A stretch of DNA of 47,659 nucleotides, from the NCBI RefSeq assembly GCF_900143025.1, contig NZ_FRCT01000022.1, positions 1 through 47,659 on the forward strand, in the 5' to 3' direction. The stretch is from Ruminococcus flavefaciens (lineage in GTDB: Bacteria; Bacillota; Clostridia; Oscillospirales; Ruminococcaceae). This document shows, piece after piece, positions 8,407 through 17,175 of the stretch. Each line of letters opens with the position of its first letter. Position 1 is the first letter of the stretch. The notes beneath the pieces were generated by a model. The model was not told the origin of the DNA and made no database searches. It worked only from the letters and a program-made list of their open reading frames with translations. The position numbers and the translations under genes were made by a program.

Positions 8407-9576
8407 TCAATCAAATACTTCTTCGTAAATTGCTTTCCTGTTCTTTCTTGCTTCTCTGAATGATTCTACTATATCATTAATGCCTTTTTTGTAATTTTCT
8501 CTGTTATCGTAAGCTTCCTGAACCGCTTTTCTCAATACATCAGGAGTTATCTCTATCTCATTCTTATTCAGGAACAATCCTGCATTTAATCTTTGTACTG
8601 TTCTTGCAACATCAAACTGGTCATATTTCTGCGGTATCAGAACTAAAGGAACACCGTTTGTAAGACCCTCTGTAGTTGAATTAAGTCCTGCATGGGAGAT
8701 GAATACATCTACCTCAGGTAAGAGCTGTGTCTGAGGAACGTAATTGTAAATACTGAAGTTCTTTGGTATCTCCTTGAAGTATTCCTTGATATTGACGAAT
8801 TTTCCGACGGATACTATCACCTGATATTCCTCTGAATCCTTAAAGGCTTCGATACAGTGGTGATAGAACTCAAGATCCTTGCCAAAGACCGTTCCAAGCG
8901 AAATGTAAAGTAATTTTTTGTCTTTATCCTTCCGGAAGTCAAAGTGTTCATCAACAACTCTTTTTTCGATATGCGGTCCTATGAAATACGAGGTCTCGTC
9001 AAGGTCCTCAGGCCGTATATGGAAGAATTTTGAAGTAAGCACCAGCTTTTTGAACTTATTCGGTGTGATATGAAGTCCAACAAAATCATGGAGATTGATG
9101 TTGTATTTCATATTGGTCTCCATAAGTCCCATCATTCTGCCCTGCGTAAGATCAAGCTTTTCATCGGTATAGACGAACGCTGTATAGATCCTTACGAATT
9201 TTGAAAGGTCAAACTTCAGTATCTTATTCATTTCCTCGATATCGAAGAACGAATCGAAAACGTAGTAATCATAATCCGTCTTGTCCTTCGGCAACAAGGT
9301 GAGAAGAACGTCGATCGCCTTTCCGAACATGAATGCATTGATCGCAAACGGCGGAGCATATGGCGGCAATCGCTTCGCTATCTCGCTGACATCTGCCGAA
9401 TACACCACCTTTTTAACAGGAACATCTTCCAATCTCGCAGCAAATTCGTCCATTACGTAACAGGTAACATCATGTCCCATTTCCGCAAGCTCTCTTACGA
9501 TCTCGACACTTCCCGTAAAATGGCCATGCAATATGCCGTTTACGACCAATATCTTTTTTGGCTTTTTTTCACTCAT
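8407..9576 (-). CDS. GT1-family (macrolide/UGT-type) glycosyltransferase
   Basis: A 389-residue cytosolic or membrane-associated nucleotide-sugar glycosyltransferase of the GT-B fold. The N-terminal Rossmann start is KKILVVNGILHGHFTGS. The C-terminal donor-binding signature is SHAGLNSTTEGLTNGVPLVL, continuing IPQKYDQ, as in macrolide and UDP-glucuronosyl transferases. The acceptor cannot be told from sequence. I chose the ATG at 9576, behind a GGGGAGGGGGG ribosome-binding stretch; the longer frame to 9669 would overlap the immunity-like gene. It follows that gene by about 50 bp and may be co-transcribed. Confidence 0.85.
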   Translation of the reverse strand: MSEKKPKKILVVNGILHGHFTGSVEIVRELAEMGHDVTCYVMDEFAARLEDVPVKKVVYSADVSEIAKRLPPYAPPFAINAFMFGKAIDVLLTLLPKDKTDYDYYVFDSFFDIEEMNKILKFDLSKFVRIYTAFVYTDEKLDLTQGRMMGLMETNMKYNINLHDFVGLHITPNKFKKLVLTSKFFHIRPEDLDETSYFIGPHIEKRVVDEHFDFRKDKDKKLLYISLGTVFGKDLEFYHHCIEAFKDSEEYQVIVSVGKFVNIKEYFKEIPKNFSIYNYVPQTQLLPEVDVFISHAGLNSTTEGLTNGVPLVLIPQKYDQFDVARTVQRLNAGLFLNKNEIEITPDVLRKAVQEAYDNRENYKKGINDIVESFREARKNRKAIYEEVFD

Positions 9577-9628
9577 TCTGCCATCCCCCCTCCCCTGTTT
9601 AATTTCGGTTTCTGCAATTCTACTATCC

Positions 9629-10045
9629 TCATGTAGTATCCTCCTTGATTTTTTGAGCGAATTTTGCAATCACGCTCATATATTCTTCTTTCTCCTCATT
9701 GGAACCGAACTTGTGGCACTTAGCCATAAGCCCTGCTTTTTCAAGCACAGGTGCCATCTGAGTGTAAAAAAGCTTGAGATATTTTTCCTTCCCCTTATAA
9801 AGGTTGAACATAAGCTGTCCTTCAAACATTTCCCCTGTGAACGGATCGTCGCTCAGCATCTCTATTGCTCTCTTTATTGCGATGCGTGAGCATATTTTCT
9901 GTCTGAGCATACGGCTTACGTCCGCAACGCTCAGCTGATCCTTTGTCTTTTCCATAATTGTGTTGAACCACTCATCAACTGTATAGTCGATACCGTCGTC
10001 CTCGATGAGATCATACTCATAGATTTCTTTCAGTGTCTTGCTCAT
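9629..10045 (-). CDS. CdiI-like contact-dependent inhibition immunity protein
   Basis: A 138-residue soluble helical protein. The stretch DQLSVADVSRMLRQK, then AIEMLSDDPFTGEMFEG, matches the layout of one CDI-immunity family (helical, with L-V-D-R-L and AL-L-DP-GD motifs). No toxin gene is adjacent. Orphan immunity genes are commonly kept as protection against neighbours, which is inference here. I prefer the ATG at 10045 (GGGGGG site 9 nt upstream) over 10090, which overlaps the argC stop as ATGA. A decayed paralog lies at 8132-8335. Confidence 0.55.
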   Translation of the reverse strand: MSKTLKEIYEYDLIEDDGIDYTVDEWFNTIMEKTKDQLSVADVSRMLRQKICSRIAIKRAIEMLSDDPFTGEMFEGQLMFNLYKGKEKYLKLFYTQMAPVLEKAGLMAKCHKFGSNEEKEEYMSVIAKFAQKIKEDTT

Positions 10046-10086
10046 TTGTTCATTCCCCCCGAAATGATTTGTTTCATGGTTATTGC

Positions 10087-11040
10087 TCATACTAATCCTG
10101 TCGTTTCCTCTATGTTCATCATTATGTTAAGGCACTGTACAGCAGCACCGCTTGCTCCCTTTCCAAGATTATCAAGACGGGAACAGAGAAGTATCTGCTC
10201 ATCATTGCCGAACACAAACACCTGTAATTTATTCTGTCCGCTGAGTGTGTTTGAAGCCAGGAAGAAGGCTTTCTGCTCGTCAGCCGACATAAGAGGCATT
10301 ACCTCTACCAATTTTGCACCCTCATAGTGCTTTGCATACATCTCATGCACCTGTGCTGCTGTGACCTTCTTATCAAGCATTCTTGTCTGGATCGGTACAC
10401 TTACTACCATTCCGCTGAAATAGTCACATACCATAGGGTTGAACATGGGAGTATATGTAAGCCCCGATACAGCCTTCATCTCAGGCAGATGCTTGTGCTG
10501 CTGAGAGAGCGCGTACTGACGGGGACTGTTGAATTCAAAGGGCTTGTCCTCGCCCTCATATACTGCGATAGCCTTTTTGCCTGCTCCGCTGTAGCCCGAA
10601 GTAGCATATGCGAAAACAGGGAAATCAGCAGGTATTATACCGTTGCTTACCAGCGGATAAACTATTGAAGCAAATCCGCTTGCGTAACAGCCGGGAACTG
10701 CGACTCTGTTTGATGTACGTATCTTTTCCCTGTGGGCAGGTGAAAGCTCTGGGAAACCGTAAGCCCAGTCGGGATTTGTACGGTGAGCTGTGGAAGCGTC
10801 GATTATACGCACATGGTCGTTGTCCTTGTCGATAAATGATACAGCCTCGATAGATGCCGCATCAGGCAGACAAAGGAAAACATAGTCCGCGCTATTGATA
10901 AGGCGGGCACGCTCGGCAGGGTCTTTTCTCAGTTCCTCGCTGATCTTCATTATCTCAAGGTCTTTTCTGTCCTTGAAACGCTCCTGTATTTTAAGACCTG
11001 TCGTACCTTCCTGACCGTCTATGTAGATTTTTACTGACAT
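10087..11040 (-). CDS. argC: N-acetyl-gamma-glutamyl-phosphate reductase (type 2)
   Basis: NADPH-dependent reduction of N-acetylglutamyl phosphate to the semialdehyde. The 317-residue protein begins VKIYIDGQEGTTGLKIQER, the start typical of the shorter type 2 ArgC, and has the catalytic Cys118 in VPGCYASG. The late HKHLPEM segment supplies a likely catalytic His. It is shorter than the B. subtilis-type enzyme (about 345 residues). It lies upstream of the CdiI-like gene with a possible ATGA overlap, and downstream of the inverted-repeat element carrying the broken four-helix-bundle gene. Confidence 0.94.
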   Translation of the reverse strand: MSVKIYIDGQEGTTGLKIQERFKDRKDLEIMKISEELRKDPAERARLINSADYVFLCLPDAASIEAVSFIDKDNDHVRIIDASTAHRTNPDWAYGFPELSPAHREKIRTSNRVAVPGCYASGFASIVYPLVSNGIIPADFPVFAYATSGYSGAGKKAIAVYEGEDKPFEFNSPRQYALSQQHKHLPEMKAVSGLTYTPMFNPMVCDYFSGMVVSVPIQTRMLDKKVTAAQVHEMYAKHYEGAKLVEVMPLMSADEQKAFFLASNTLSGQNKLQVFVFGNDEQILLCSRLDNLGKGASGAAVQCLNIMMNIEETTGLV

Positions 11041-11051
11041 TGTTTATACCT

Positions 11052-11092
11052 CCGTTACAGCCGTTAGCCCTTAGCCCTTAGCCTTTAGCGAA
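11052..11092. repeat. TTAGCC-rich inverted-repeat arm (left)
   Basis: A run of CCGTTAGCCCTTAGCCCTTAGCC-type units. Its reverse complement recurs at 11453-11478, so the four-helix-bundle gene lies between two complementary arms that can pair into a long stem. Confidence 0.7.
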
Positions 11093-11430
11093 CGTATCAG
11101 CGAGTTAAGCATTTTACCCACTTCATCGCATATCATAAGAGCTTTCTAAGTCTCTTCGGCAGTAATATAATGTAATCGCTCACAAATTAGTATCTGTGTT
11201 TCAAGATCAAATTTTGAGCCTCTTGTAACCACAAGAAAATAAATATATTCTTTATCTGTATCTCTTCCTCTTCCTTCGGCTATATTTGAAGGAATAGATA
11301 CAGCGGCTCTTCTCATTTGATCGGACAATGCATATTTTTCATGCTGTGGTAAACGCCCAATCAATGAGTAAGTATATTCAGCAAGATCCATAGCTCGTTG
11401 CCACATCTTTAATTCACGCTATCCCTGCAT
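11071..11430 (-). pseudogene. four-helix-bundle (23S rRNA IVS/S23-type) protein gene with two amber stops
   Basis: From ATG at 11430, with AAGGAG upstream, the frame reads MQG, TAG (11419-11421), RELKMWQRAMDLAEYTY. It continues with the family signature RRAAVSIPSNIAEGRGR and LETQILICERL, then ITAEET, a second TAG (11146-11148), KALMICDEVGKML and LIRSLKAKG, stopping at 11071. Without the two TAG codons it is a normal full-length four-helix-bundle protein of about 117 residues, the family found in 23S rRNA intervening sequences and resembling DGR accessory Avd. It ends inside the left repeat arm. A shorter 86-residue frame (11146-11406) remains open. Confidence 0.75.
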
Positions 11431-11452
11431 ATTAAGCTCCTTTCGGCTAATG

Positions 11453-11478
11453 CCTAACGGCTAACGGCTAATGGCTAT
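11453..11478. repeat. GGCTAACGGCTAA-rich inverted-repeat arm (right)
   Basis: Tandem GGCTAA-type units complementary to the arm at 11052-11092. It overlaps the last codon of the following 83-residue membrane protein gene and the leader of the four-helix-bundle gene. Confidence 0.7.
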
Positions 11479-11726
11479 TTATTTTTTCTTTTATTTACTT
11501 TGCGCTCATACTTCGCGCGTTTGGGGTCTTCAAAGTCTGATCTGTCCTCAATAAACGAGTGCCATATGCTTATTGCAAGCGTTATCGCAACTATCACTGC
11601 AAACCATATTATATGCGTCTTCGGCATGACTGCTATCCAAAGTCCCATAACAAGCTCGCCGATGACCCATGTCACACCCATGAGTATAGTCAGACCTATG
11701 ATAAAGGTTATGTCCTTTTTCTTCAT
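11475..11726 (-). CDS. small two-helix membrane protein
   Basis: An 83-residue protein with two membrane segments (about residues 6-28 and 36-54) and a strongly basic tail rich in Lys and Arg (KRAKYERKVNKRKNK). I prefer the ATG at 11726, one base past the argH stop, suggesting translational coupling. The gene end reaches the repeat arm of the four-helix-bundle element. No family is recognised; it may be a small membrane-anchored accessory protein. Confidence 0.6.
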   Translation of the reverse strand: MKKKDITFIIGLTILMGVTWVIGELVMGLWIAVMPKTHIIWFAVIVAITLAISIWHSFIEDRSDFEDPKRAKYERKVNKRKNK

Positions 11727-11727
11727 A

Positions 11728-13107
11728 TCAAAGGTCCAGAGCCTTTTCTGCAAGCTTTATCTGCTCTCTTACGGCATCAGGTGAAGGACCGCCCTCCGAC
11801 TTTCTCTCGCGGACGCAGGTCTCAAGGCTTATAGCCTCGTATACGTCATTATCAAAGAGATCGGTCATCTTCTTGTATTCCTCTATAGGAAGTGTTTCGA
11901 GAGTAAGTCCCTCCTCTATGCACTGTGCCACGAGAGTGCCTGTTATCTTATATGCGTCACGGAAAGGCATACCCTTCTTAACGAGGTAGTCAGCACAGTC
12001 CGTAGCGTTTATAAATCCTCTTGCAGCGGCGTTTCTCATATTATTTTTAAGAACACGCATAGTTGCAAGCATAGGAGTAAATGTCTTTACGCAGAGCTTT
12101 ACATTGTCAACTGCGTCGAATATAGCTTCCTTGTCCTCCTGCATATCCTTGTTGTATGCAAGCGGTATGCCCTTCATCATAGTGAGGAGAGTTACAAGGT
12201 CGCCGTTGACTCTGCCTGTCTTTCCGCGGATAAGCTCGGTAACATCGGGGTTCTTCTTCTGCGGCATGATGGACGAGCCTGTTGCAAAGGCGTCATCGAG
12301 CTCAACGAACTTGAATTCCCATGAGCACCAGAGGATTATTTCCTCGGAAAATCTTGAAAGGTGAGTCATAAGTATTGAAAGCGCAGAGCAGAGCTCTATG
12401 CAGTAATCACGGTCTGAAACGCCGTCAAGGCTGTTAGGCATGGGAGCTGTGAAGCCGAGAAGGTCTGAGGTCTGCTGACGGTTTGTCTTATAGGTAGTAC
12501 CTGCAAGAGCACCGCTTCCGAGAGGACAGTAGTTCATTCTCTTGCTTGTGTCCTTTAATCTTTCCATATCACGGAGAAGCATCCACACATAAGCTAAAAG
12601 GTGATGTGCAAATGTGATAGGCTGTGCTCTCTGGAGATGAGTATAACCTGGCATTATGGTCTCGGTATGCTCTCTTGCCATATTGAGAAGTGTAACGGCA
12701 AGCTCCTTTACAAGTGAATATATATCAGCTATCTCGTCGCGGAGATAGAGTCTAAGGTCAACAGCTACCTGATCGTTTCTTGAACGGCTTGTGTGAAGTC
12801 TCTTGCCCACATCGCCAAGACGCTTTGTGAGCTCGGCTTCGATGAACATATGGATATCCTCTGCATTAGGGTCAAGCTCGATGACTCCGTCAGAGATATC
12901 GTTGCTTATCTTGCAAAGCTCGCCTACTATGAGCTTGCTGTCAGCCTTTGAAATTATACCGCAGTCGCCGAGCATAGTTGCATGAGCGATGCTTCCGCGT
13001 ATATCCTGTTCGTACATTCTGCCGTCGAATGAAATTGAAGAATTGAAAGCGTTTACGCCCTCATCTACCTGCTTGGAAAATCTTCCTGCCCACATCATAT
13101 CTGCCAT
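11728..13107 (-). CDS. argH: argininosuccinate lyase
   Basis: Splits argininosuccinate to arginine and fumarate, the last step of the pathway. The 459-residue protein has the fumarase/aspartase superfamily signature GSSIMPQKKNPD near residue 280 and the TSRSRNDQVA segment near residue 105. The opening MWAGRFSK is diagnostic of the family. Length is normal. A GGAGAG site precedes the ATG. It is followed immediately by a small membrane gene. Confidence 0.97.
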   Translation of the reverse strand: MADMMWAGRFSKQVDEGVNAFNSSISFDGRMYEQDIRGSIAHATMLGDCGIISKADSKLIVGELCKISNDISDGVIELDPNAEDIHMFIEAELTKRLGDVGKRLHTSRSRNDQVAVDLRLYLRDEIADIYSLVKELAVTLLNMAREHTETIMPGYTHLQRAQPITFAHHLLAYVWMLLRDMERLKDTSKRMNYCPLGSGALAGTTYKTNRQQTSDLLGFTAPMPNSLDGVSDRDYCIELCSALSILMTHLSRFSEEIILWCSWEFKFVELDDAFATGSSIMPQKKNPDVTELIRGKTGRVNGDLVTLLTMMKGIPLAYNKDMQEDKEAIFDAVDNVKLCVKTFTPMLATMRVLKNNMRNAAARGFINATDCADYLVKKGMPFRDAYKITGTLVAQCIEEGLTLETLPIEEYKKMTDLFDNDVYEAISLETCVRERKSEGGPSPDAVREQIKLAEKALDL

Positions 13108-13154
13108 AATAATCTCTCCTATAATTCAGTACATATCCTATGATTCCTGATATA

Positions 13155-14525
13155 TTATTTCTCACTGTTCTTTATGAATTCAGCTGTGTCGTCCATTACC
13201 TGCTTATTGAAGTGTCCGTCCTCGTCATCGAAGAAATGTCCGAGGCCCTCATAAAGCTTGAATGTGCAGTTTGCCTTGCCGTCGAGGTATTCCTTCCACA
13301 GTGGGAAGTCCTTATCGGGATATACCTGTATATCGGCATCGCCCTGTAAGAAGAGCATAGGTATATCGAGACTCTTTACAGTTTCGCCTACCTTCAGCTC
13401 CCTGAGAGAGTTATAGTACTTATAGCCCCAGCCCAAAAGGAAAGCACTCTCGTCATTGCCCTCCTTCATCACAGCCGCATCATCAAGTGACTTCTGAACC
13501 GAATTCTTGGCTGCATCGCCGGAGGCTTCTTCCTTCTGAGCGGTAAGCTGGTCGATAATGACCTCAACAAGGTCTCTCGGAGTTCCAGCAAGCGAGATTA
13601 TACCCTTTACGTCGCTGTTTTTCTGAGCTATAGTCGGAGCAAGACAGCCGCCGAGACTGTGTCCCATTACATATATGCTGCTTACCTTGCCCTCGTCCAC
13701 ATATGACTTTGCAAGCTTTACAGCTGCATCTGCATCATCGAGGACTTCATCCTGTATAGTATAGTTTCCGTCGCCCTGAAGCTCGGGGATCTGGAAAAAT
13801 CTCTTGTTGTATCTGAGAGTTGCGATACCTCTCTCAGCAAGACCGTGTGCAAGCTCGTTGAAGGTAGCAAGCTCGCCGATGCCCTCGTTCATGTTGTGCT
13901 GACCCGAACCCTGGATAAGTATTACCAGCGGAGGCTTTTCAGCGTTCTTGGGCATTGTGAGCATACCGTTGAGCTCATGCTCGCCTACGGTCACGATAGT
14001 CTCTGCGAATGTGGCTGTTACCTGCGGCTCGATCTCATTATCCTGAGGATACATGAACATGATGCCATCGATACCGCCCTCGCTGTTGAATGCAAGGAGA
14101 AAATCGAAGTCGGTCTTTTCAAAGTCGATAGGTGTAATGACAACTGTCATTCCCTGCTCTGATTCTACCCTTGATTCCTTTACATTTAAAATTTTTCCGC
14201 CTTCGTCCTTTATGTTCTGCCAGCCCTCGATCAGCATTTCCTCTGTGAGCTGATCCTTGAGGTCCTTTGAAAACAGATCGCAGGCTGTCTTGAAATTGTC
14301 ATTTGCGATATCATCAAGTATCTTTCTTGAAAGCTCTATCAGTTCTTCTTCACTTGCCGCACTGCCGCTGCCTTCTGTTGCAGTCTCGGTGGTTTCTGCT
14401 GCTGTAGTTGTAACTGCTTCTGTTGTGTCATTTTTCTCGGAAGTCTTTTTCTCTCCGCAGCCTGCAAGAAGGGACATAGCCGCTATTACTGCAAGCACGC
14501 TTTTTAGTTTTCTCATATCTGCCAT
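13155..14525 (-). CDS. lipoprotein alpha/beta hydrolase with DUF3887-like N-domain
   Basis: A 456-residue exported lipoprotein. The signal peptide ends in the lipobox LLAGC (Cys at about residue 23) and is followed by a Thr/Glu-rich linker to about residue 60. A helical domain like DUF3887 (about residues 60-140) precedes an alpha/beta hydrolase domain. The nucleophile elbow is GHSLGG and the HFFDD region near the C-terminus probably carries the catalytic His. The substrate is unknown; an esterase or peptidase role at the cell surface is plausible. A GGAGG site precedes the ATG. Confidence 0.85.
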   Translation of the reverse strand: MADMRKLKSVLAVIAAMSLLAGCGEKKTSEKNDTTEAVTTTAAETTETATEGSGSAASEEELIELSRKILDDIANDNFKTACDLFSKDLKDQLTEEMLIEGWQNIKDEGGKILNVKESRVESEQGMTVVITPIDFEKTDFDFLLAFNSEGGIDGIMFMYPQDNEIEPQVTATFAETIVTVGEHELNGMLTMPKNAEKPPLVILIQGSGQHNMNEGIGELATFNELAHGLAERGIATLRYNKRFFQIPELQGDGNYTIQDEVLDDADAAVKLAKSYVDEGKVSSIYVMGHSLGGCLAPTIAQKNSDVKGIISLAGTPRDLVEVIIDQLTAQKEEASGDAAKNSVQKSLDDAAVMKEGNDESAFLLGWGYKYYNSLRELKVGETVKSLDIPMLFLQGDADIQVYPDKDFPLWKEYLDGKANCTFKLYEGLGHFFDDEDGHFNKQVMDDTAEFIKNSEK

Positions 14526-14565
14526 GTTAGTTATTTCCTCCGTGTGTTTTTATCATTAAAGTACA

Positions 14566-15009
14566 TCAATAATGCTTTTTATCTTTCATATCACGGTATT
14601 CCTCAAAGACTTCGAGACATTCCGCACGGTCAAGCTCCGCGGAGAAGTTATGCTCGCCCTCATAAAAGACCTTGTCTCTGAATCCGATTTTGTCTGTATC
14701 TGCTATATTGCAGCCGAAATACACCTTTCGGATATTCGCCCAGAGGATAGCTCCGCGGCACATGGGACAAGGCTCTGCGGTAGTATAAAGCTCGCAGCCC
14801 GTAAGATCGTAGGTGCCGAGGTTCTGACAGGCATTGCGTATAGCCATTACCTCGCCGTGGCAGGTAGGGTCGCTGCGCTTTATTACTTCATTATGACCTT
14901 TTCCGACGACTTCGCCGTCTCTGACGATCACACAGCCGAATGGTCCGCCGTGACCCGAATTTATCCCCAGCCTCGCCTCTTCAATGGCGATCTTCATAAA
15001 TTTATCCAT
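14566..15009 (-). CDS. nucleoside/guanine deaminase-like zinc enzyme
   Basis: A 147-residue protein of the cytidine/deoxycytidylate deaminase superfamily. The zinc site is HGEV (His ligand and catalytic Glu) plus PCPMC (two Cys ligands), with the NSGHGGPFGCVIV start typical of guanine deaminases of the B. subtilis GuaD type. TadA-type tRNA deaminases look similar, so guanine as substrate is likely but not certain. HGEV replaces the usual HAEV. The ATG at 15009 has AAGG 6 nt upstream. It lies downstream of a small membrane protein gene on the same strand. Confidence 0.85.
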   Translation of the reverse strand: MDKFMKIAIEEARLGINSGHGGPFGCVIVRDGEVVGKGHNEVIKRSDPTCHGEVMAIRNACQNLGTYDLTGCELYTTAEPCPMCRGAILWANIRKVYFGCNIADTDKIGFRDKVFYEGEHNFSAELDRAECLEVFEEYRDMKDKKHY

Positions 15010-15017
15010 AATCAACC

Positions 15018-15218
15018 TTATTTCGGGCGGATATTATCTGCCCCTACAGCGTTATTGTCGCTTTTTTTGCATTTTCTTACGATAGCAGCGGTGTTTTCGG
15101 CAAAAGATACGCAAATACCGATCAGGGTCAGCAAAAATATCAAACCTTCCTTGCCGCTGCTGTTAAGCGAAAAAACTATTGCCACAAGAATTATTGCTAT
15201 TCCTAAATTGCCTTTCAT
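15018..15218 (-). CDS. small two-helix membrane protein ending in a dispersed repeat
   Basis: A 66-residue protein with two hydrophobic segments (about residues 4-18 and 24-42) and a basic loop (RKCKKSD). Its last residues (NNAVGADNIRPK) are encoded by a copy of the GGGCGGATATTAT palindrome at 15025-15047, so the C-terminus was probably made or replaced by insertion of that repeat. The ATG at 15218 has AAGGA about 10 nt upstream. No family is recognised. Confidence 0.5.
   Translation of the reverse strand: MKGNLGIAIILVAIVFSLNSSGKEGLIFLLTLIGICVSFAENTAAIVRKCKKSDNNAVGADNIRPK
15025..15047. repeat. GGGCG...CGCCC-type palindrome with CCCTACA tail
   Basis: GGGCGGATATTATCTGCCC followed by CCTACA, one mismatch from the perfect copies at 1618 and 21439. 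It lies inside the end of a small coding region. Confidence 0.8.
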
Positions 15219-15260
15219 GACTTTATTATCCTTATATTGGTGCGTATATTGTCGCAAAGC

Positions 15261-15680
15261 TTATATTTCGATGTATTTATTTCTGTAAAACAAGTCCTCG
15301 CGGACGGTGAAGCCCATATGCTCCCAGAACTGATTGCCGTTTTCGTTATGTGTGAACACTACAAGGAGCACCTTCTGTATGCCCTCTTTTTTAAGAGCCT
15401 CCATAGCACTTTCCACTAACATTCTGCCGATGCCCTGTCCGCGTCGGTCAGGAGCTACAACAACATGGTGAAAGATACCGCGTCTGCCGTCATGACCTGC
15501 GAGGATAGTACCGATTATCTTGCCGTTTTCCTCTGCAACGAAGCTGGTTTCAGGATTGCGCTTCAGATATTTTGCGAAACCCTCGGGGCTGTCGTCCACG
15601 GGATTTGTGCCCTCATGCTCTTTCCAGCACTCAGCTACTCCGTCCCAGTCGTTGACGGTCATAACTCTTACCTTTACCAT
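15261..15680 (-). CDS. GNAT-family N-acetyltransferase
   Basis: A 139-residue acetyl-CoA-dependent acetyltransferase. Motif A of the GNAT fold is clear: VVVAPDRRGQGIGRMLVESA, the pyrophosphate-binding loop. It is followed by LLVVFTHNENGNQFWEHMGF, typical of motif B. The substrate cannot be inferred. The ATG at 15680 has GAGGG upstream; a longer frame would run into the inverted repeat at 15702-15769. It is downstream of argG on the same strand, separated by a terminator and the repeat. Confidence 0.9.
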   Translation of the reverse strand: MVKVRVMTVNDWDGVAECWKEHEGTNPVDDSPEGFAKYLKRNPETSFVAEENGKIIGTILAGHDGRRGIFHHVVVAPDRRGQGIGRMLVESAMEALKKEGIQKVLLVVFTHNENGNQFWEHMGFTVREDLFYRNKYIEI

Positions 15681-15701
15681 GTTACCCTCATTTCTTAGAG
15701 T

Positions 15702-15769
15702 GAGTAGTAAGTAGTAAATAGTGCAGCGCGGCAAAGCCGCTTCTATTCGCTACCCACTACTTACTACTC
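15702..15769. repeat. 14-bp perfect inverted repeat enclosing a GC hairpin
   Basis: GAGTAGTAAGTAGT (15702-15715) and its exact reverse complement (15756-15769) enclose 40 nt that contain a GCGGCTTTGCCGC hairpin. The arms are built of AGTAGTA units. It lies in the leader of the GNAT gene. Confidence 0.7.
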
Positions 15770-15790
15770 GCTTATTTAAAATCGTAACAG

Positions 15791-15817
15791 GCAGGAGATA
15801 GGCTCCCCTGCCTGAAA
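15791..15817 (-). terminator. stem-loop terminator after argG
   Basis: CAGGCAGG...CCTGCCTG forms a stable stem about 30 bp past the argG stop on the minus strand. The T-run is weak, so termination may be partial. Confidence 0.55.
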
Positions 15818-15846
15818 CTACTGCTTATTCTTATGTCAAGAATGAA

Positions 15847-17082
15847 TTACTTGTTGTTTCTCTTCTTGTCAAGCTGAGCTCTAACCTTTATCGGGAGACC
15901 GAAGAGGTTGATGAAGCCTGCTGCGTCAGCCTGATTGTAAACCTCATCCTCATCGAATGTAGCAACTTCCTCATCGTAGAGTGTGTATGGTGAAGTTACG
16001 CCTGCGTTGATGATGTTGCCCTTGTAGAGCTTGAGCTTTACGTCACCTGTAACTCTCTCCTGTGTCTTGTCAACGAAAGCTGTGAGAGCTTCGCGGAGAG
16101 GTGTGTACCACTGACCATTGTATACGATATCAGCGAACTTGATGCCGAGATACTGCTTGATACGTGCAGTTTCCTTATCAAGTGTGATCGTTTCGAGAAC
16201 CTCGTGTGCGTGATAAAGGATAGCACCGCCGGGAGTCTCGTAAACGCCTCTTGACTTCATACCAACGAGACGGTTCTCAACGAGGTCTGCAAGACCGATA
16301 CCGTTCTCGCCGCCGAGCTTGTTGAGAGCTGATACCATTTCAACGCCGTTGAGCTTCTTGCCGTCAAGCATTGTAGGAACGCCCTTCTCGAAATGAATTG
16401 TGATGTATGTTGGCTTGTCAGGAGCGTCGATAGGTGATACGCCCATTTCAAGGAAGCCCTTCTTCTCGTACTGCGGCTCGTTTGCAGGATCCTCAAGATC
16501 AAGACCCTCGTGTGAAAGGTGCCAGATGTTCTTGTCCTTTGAGTAGTTTGTCTCTCTGTTGATCTTCAGAGGAATGTTATGAGCCTCAGCGTAGTCGATC
16601 TCTTCGTCACGGCTCTTGATGTCCCATTCTCTCCAAGGAGCGATGATAGCCATTTCAGGAGCAAATGCCTTGATAGCGAGCTCGAATCTTACCTGATCGT
16701 TGCCCTTACCTGTACAGCCGTGGCAGATAGCGTCTGCACCCTCTTCGAGAGCGATCTCAGCGATACGCTTTGCAATGATAGGACGTGCAAAGGAAGTACC
16801 GAGCATATATCTGTTCTCGTAGATAGCACCGGCCTGTACTGTAGGATAAACGTAATCCTGAATGAACTCTTCCTTCAGGTCAGCTATGATGAGCTTTGAA
16901 GCACCTGTCTTGATAGCCTTCTCCTCAAGTCCGTCAAGCTCTGTGCCCTGTCCTACGTCACCTGAAACTGCGATAACTTCACAGTTATTGTAATTTTCCT
17001 TGAGCCACGGAATGATGATAGAAGTATCGAGTCCGCCTGAATATGCCAGAACTACCTTCTTGATATCCTTTTTGTTTGCCAT
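15847..17082 (-). CDS. argG: argininosuccinate synthase
   Basis: ATP-dependent joining of citrulline and aspartate. The 411-residue protein starts with the PP-loop [15 protein letters not shown] (about residues 12-26) and carries the family segments [14 protein letters not shown] and [13 protein letters not shown]. The start at 17082 has AGGAGG upstream. The longer frame to 17199 would run through the promoter and is rejected. It has its own sigma-A promoter and possible ArgR boxes. It is the furthest-upstream gene of the minus-strand arg series. Confidence 0.97.
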   Translation of the reverse strand: MANKKDIKKVVLAYSGGLDTSIIIPWLKENYNNCEVIAVSGDVGQGTELDGLEEKAIKTGASKLIIADLKEEFIQDYVYPTVQAGAIYENRYMLGTSFARPIIAKRIAEIALEEGADAICHGCTGKGNDQVRFELAIKAFAPEMAIIAPWREWDIKSRDEEIDYAEAHNIPLKINRETNYSKDKNIWHLSHEGLDLEDPANEPQYEKKGFLEMGVSPIDAPDKPTYITIHFEKGVPTMLDGKKLNGVEMVSALNKLGGENGIGLADLVENRLVGMKSRGVYETPGGAILYHAHEVLETITLDKETARIKQYLGIKFADIVYNGQWYTPLREALTAFVDKTQERVTGDVKLKLYKGNIINAGVTSPYTLYDEEVATFDEDEVYNQADAAGFINLFGLPIKVRAQLDKKRNNK

Positions 17083-17140
17083 TGTAATTACCTCCTGAAT
17101 ATAAACGCTTAAACTTAGCGTGGATTTGCAATATAGATAT

Positions 17141-17168
17141 ATTATACTACATAGCAAAATAATGTCAA
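17141..17168 (-). promoter_or_regulatory. sigma-A promoter for argG
   Basis: On the minus strand TTGACA (17163-17168) and TATAAT (17141-17146) are separated by 16 nt, about 60 nt upstream of the argG start codon. Confidence 0.85.
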
Positions 17169-17175
17169 GTATATT

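Noticed and set aside
11071..11430. Amber codon reassignment or suppression in this organism
   Set aside because: Many genes in the window end normally at TAG (for example the P-type ATPase and the 251-residue PH-like gene), so the two TAG codons are more simply lesions.
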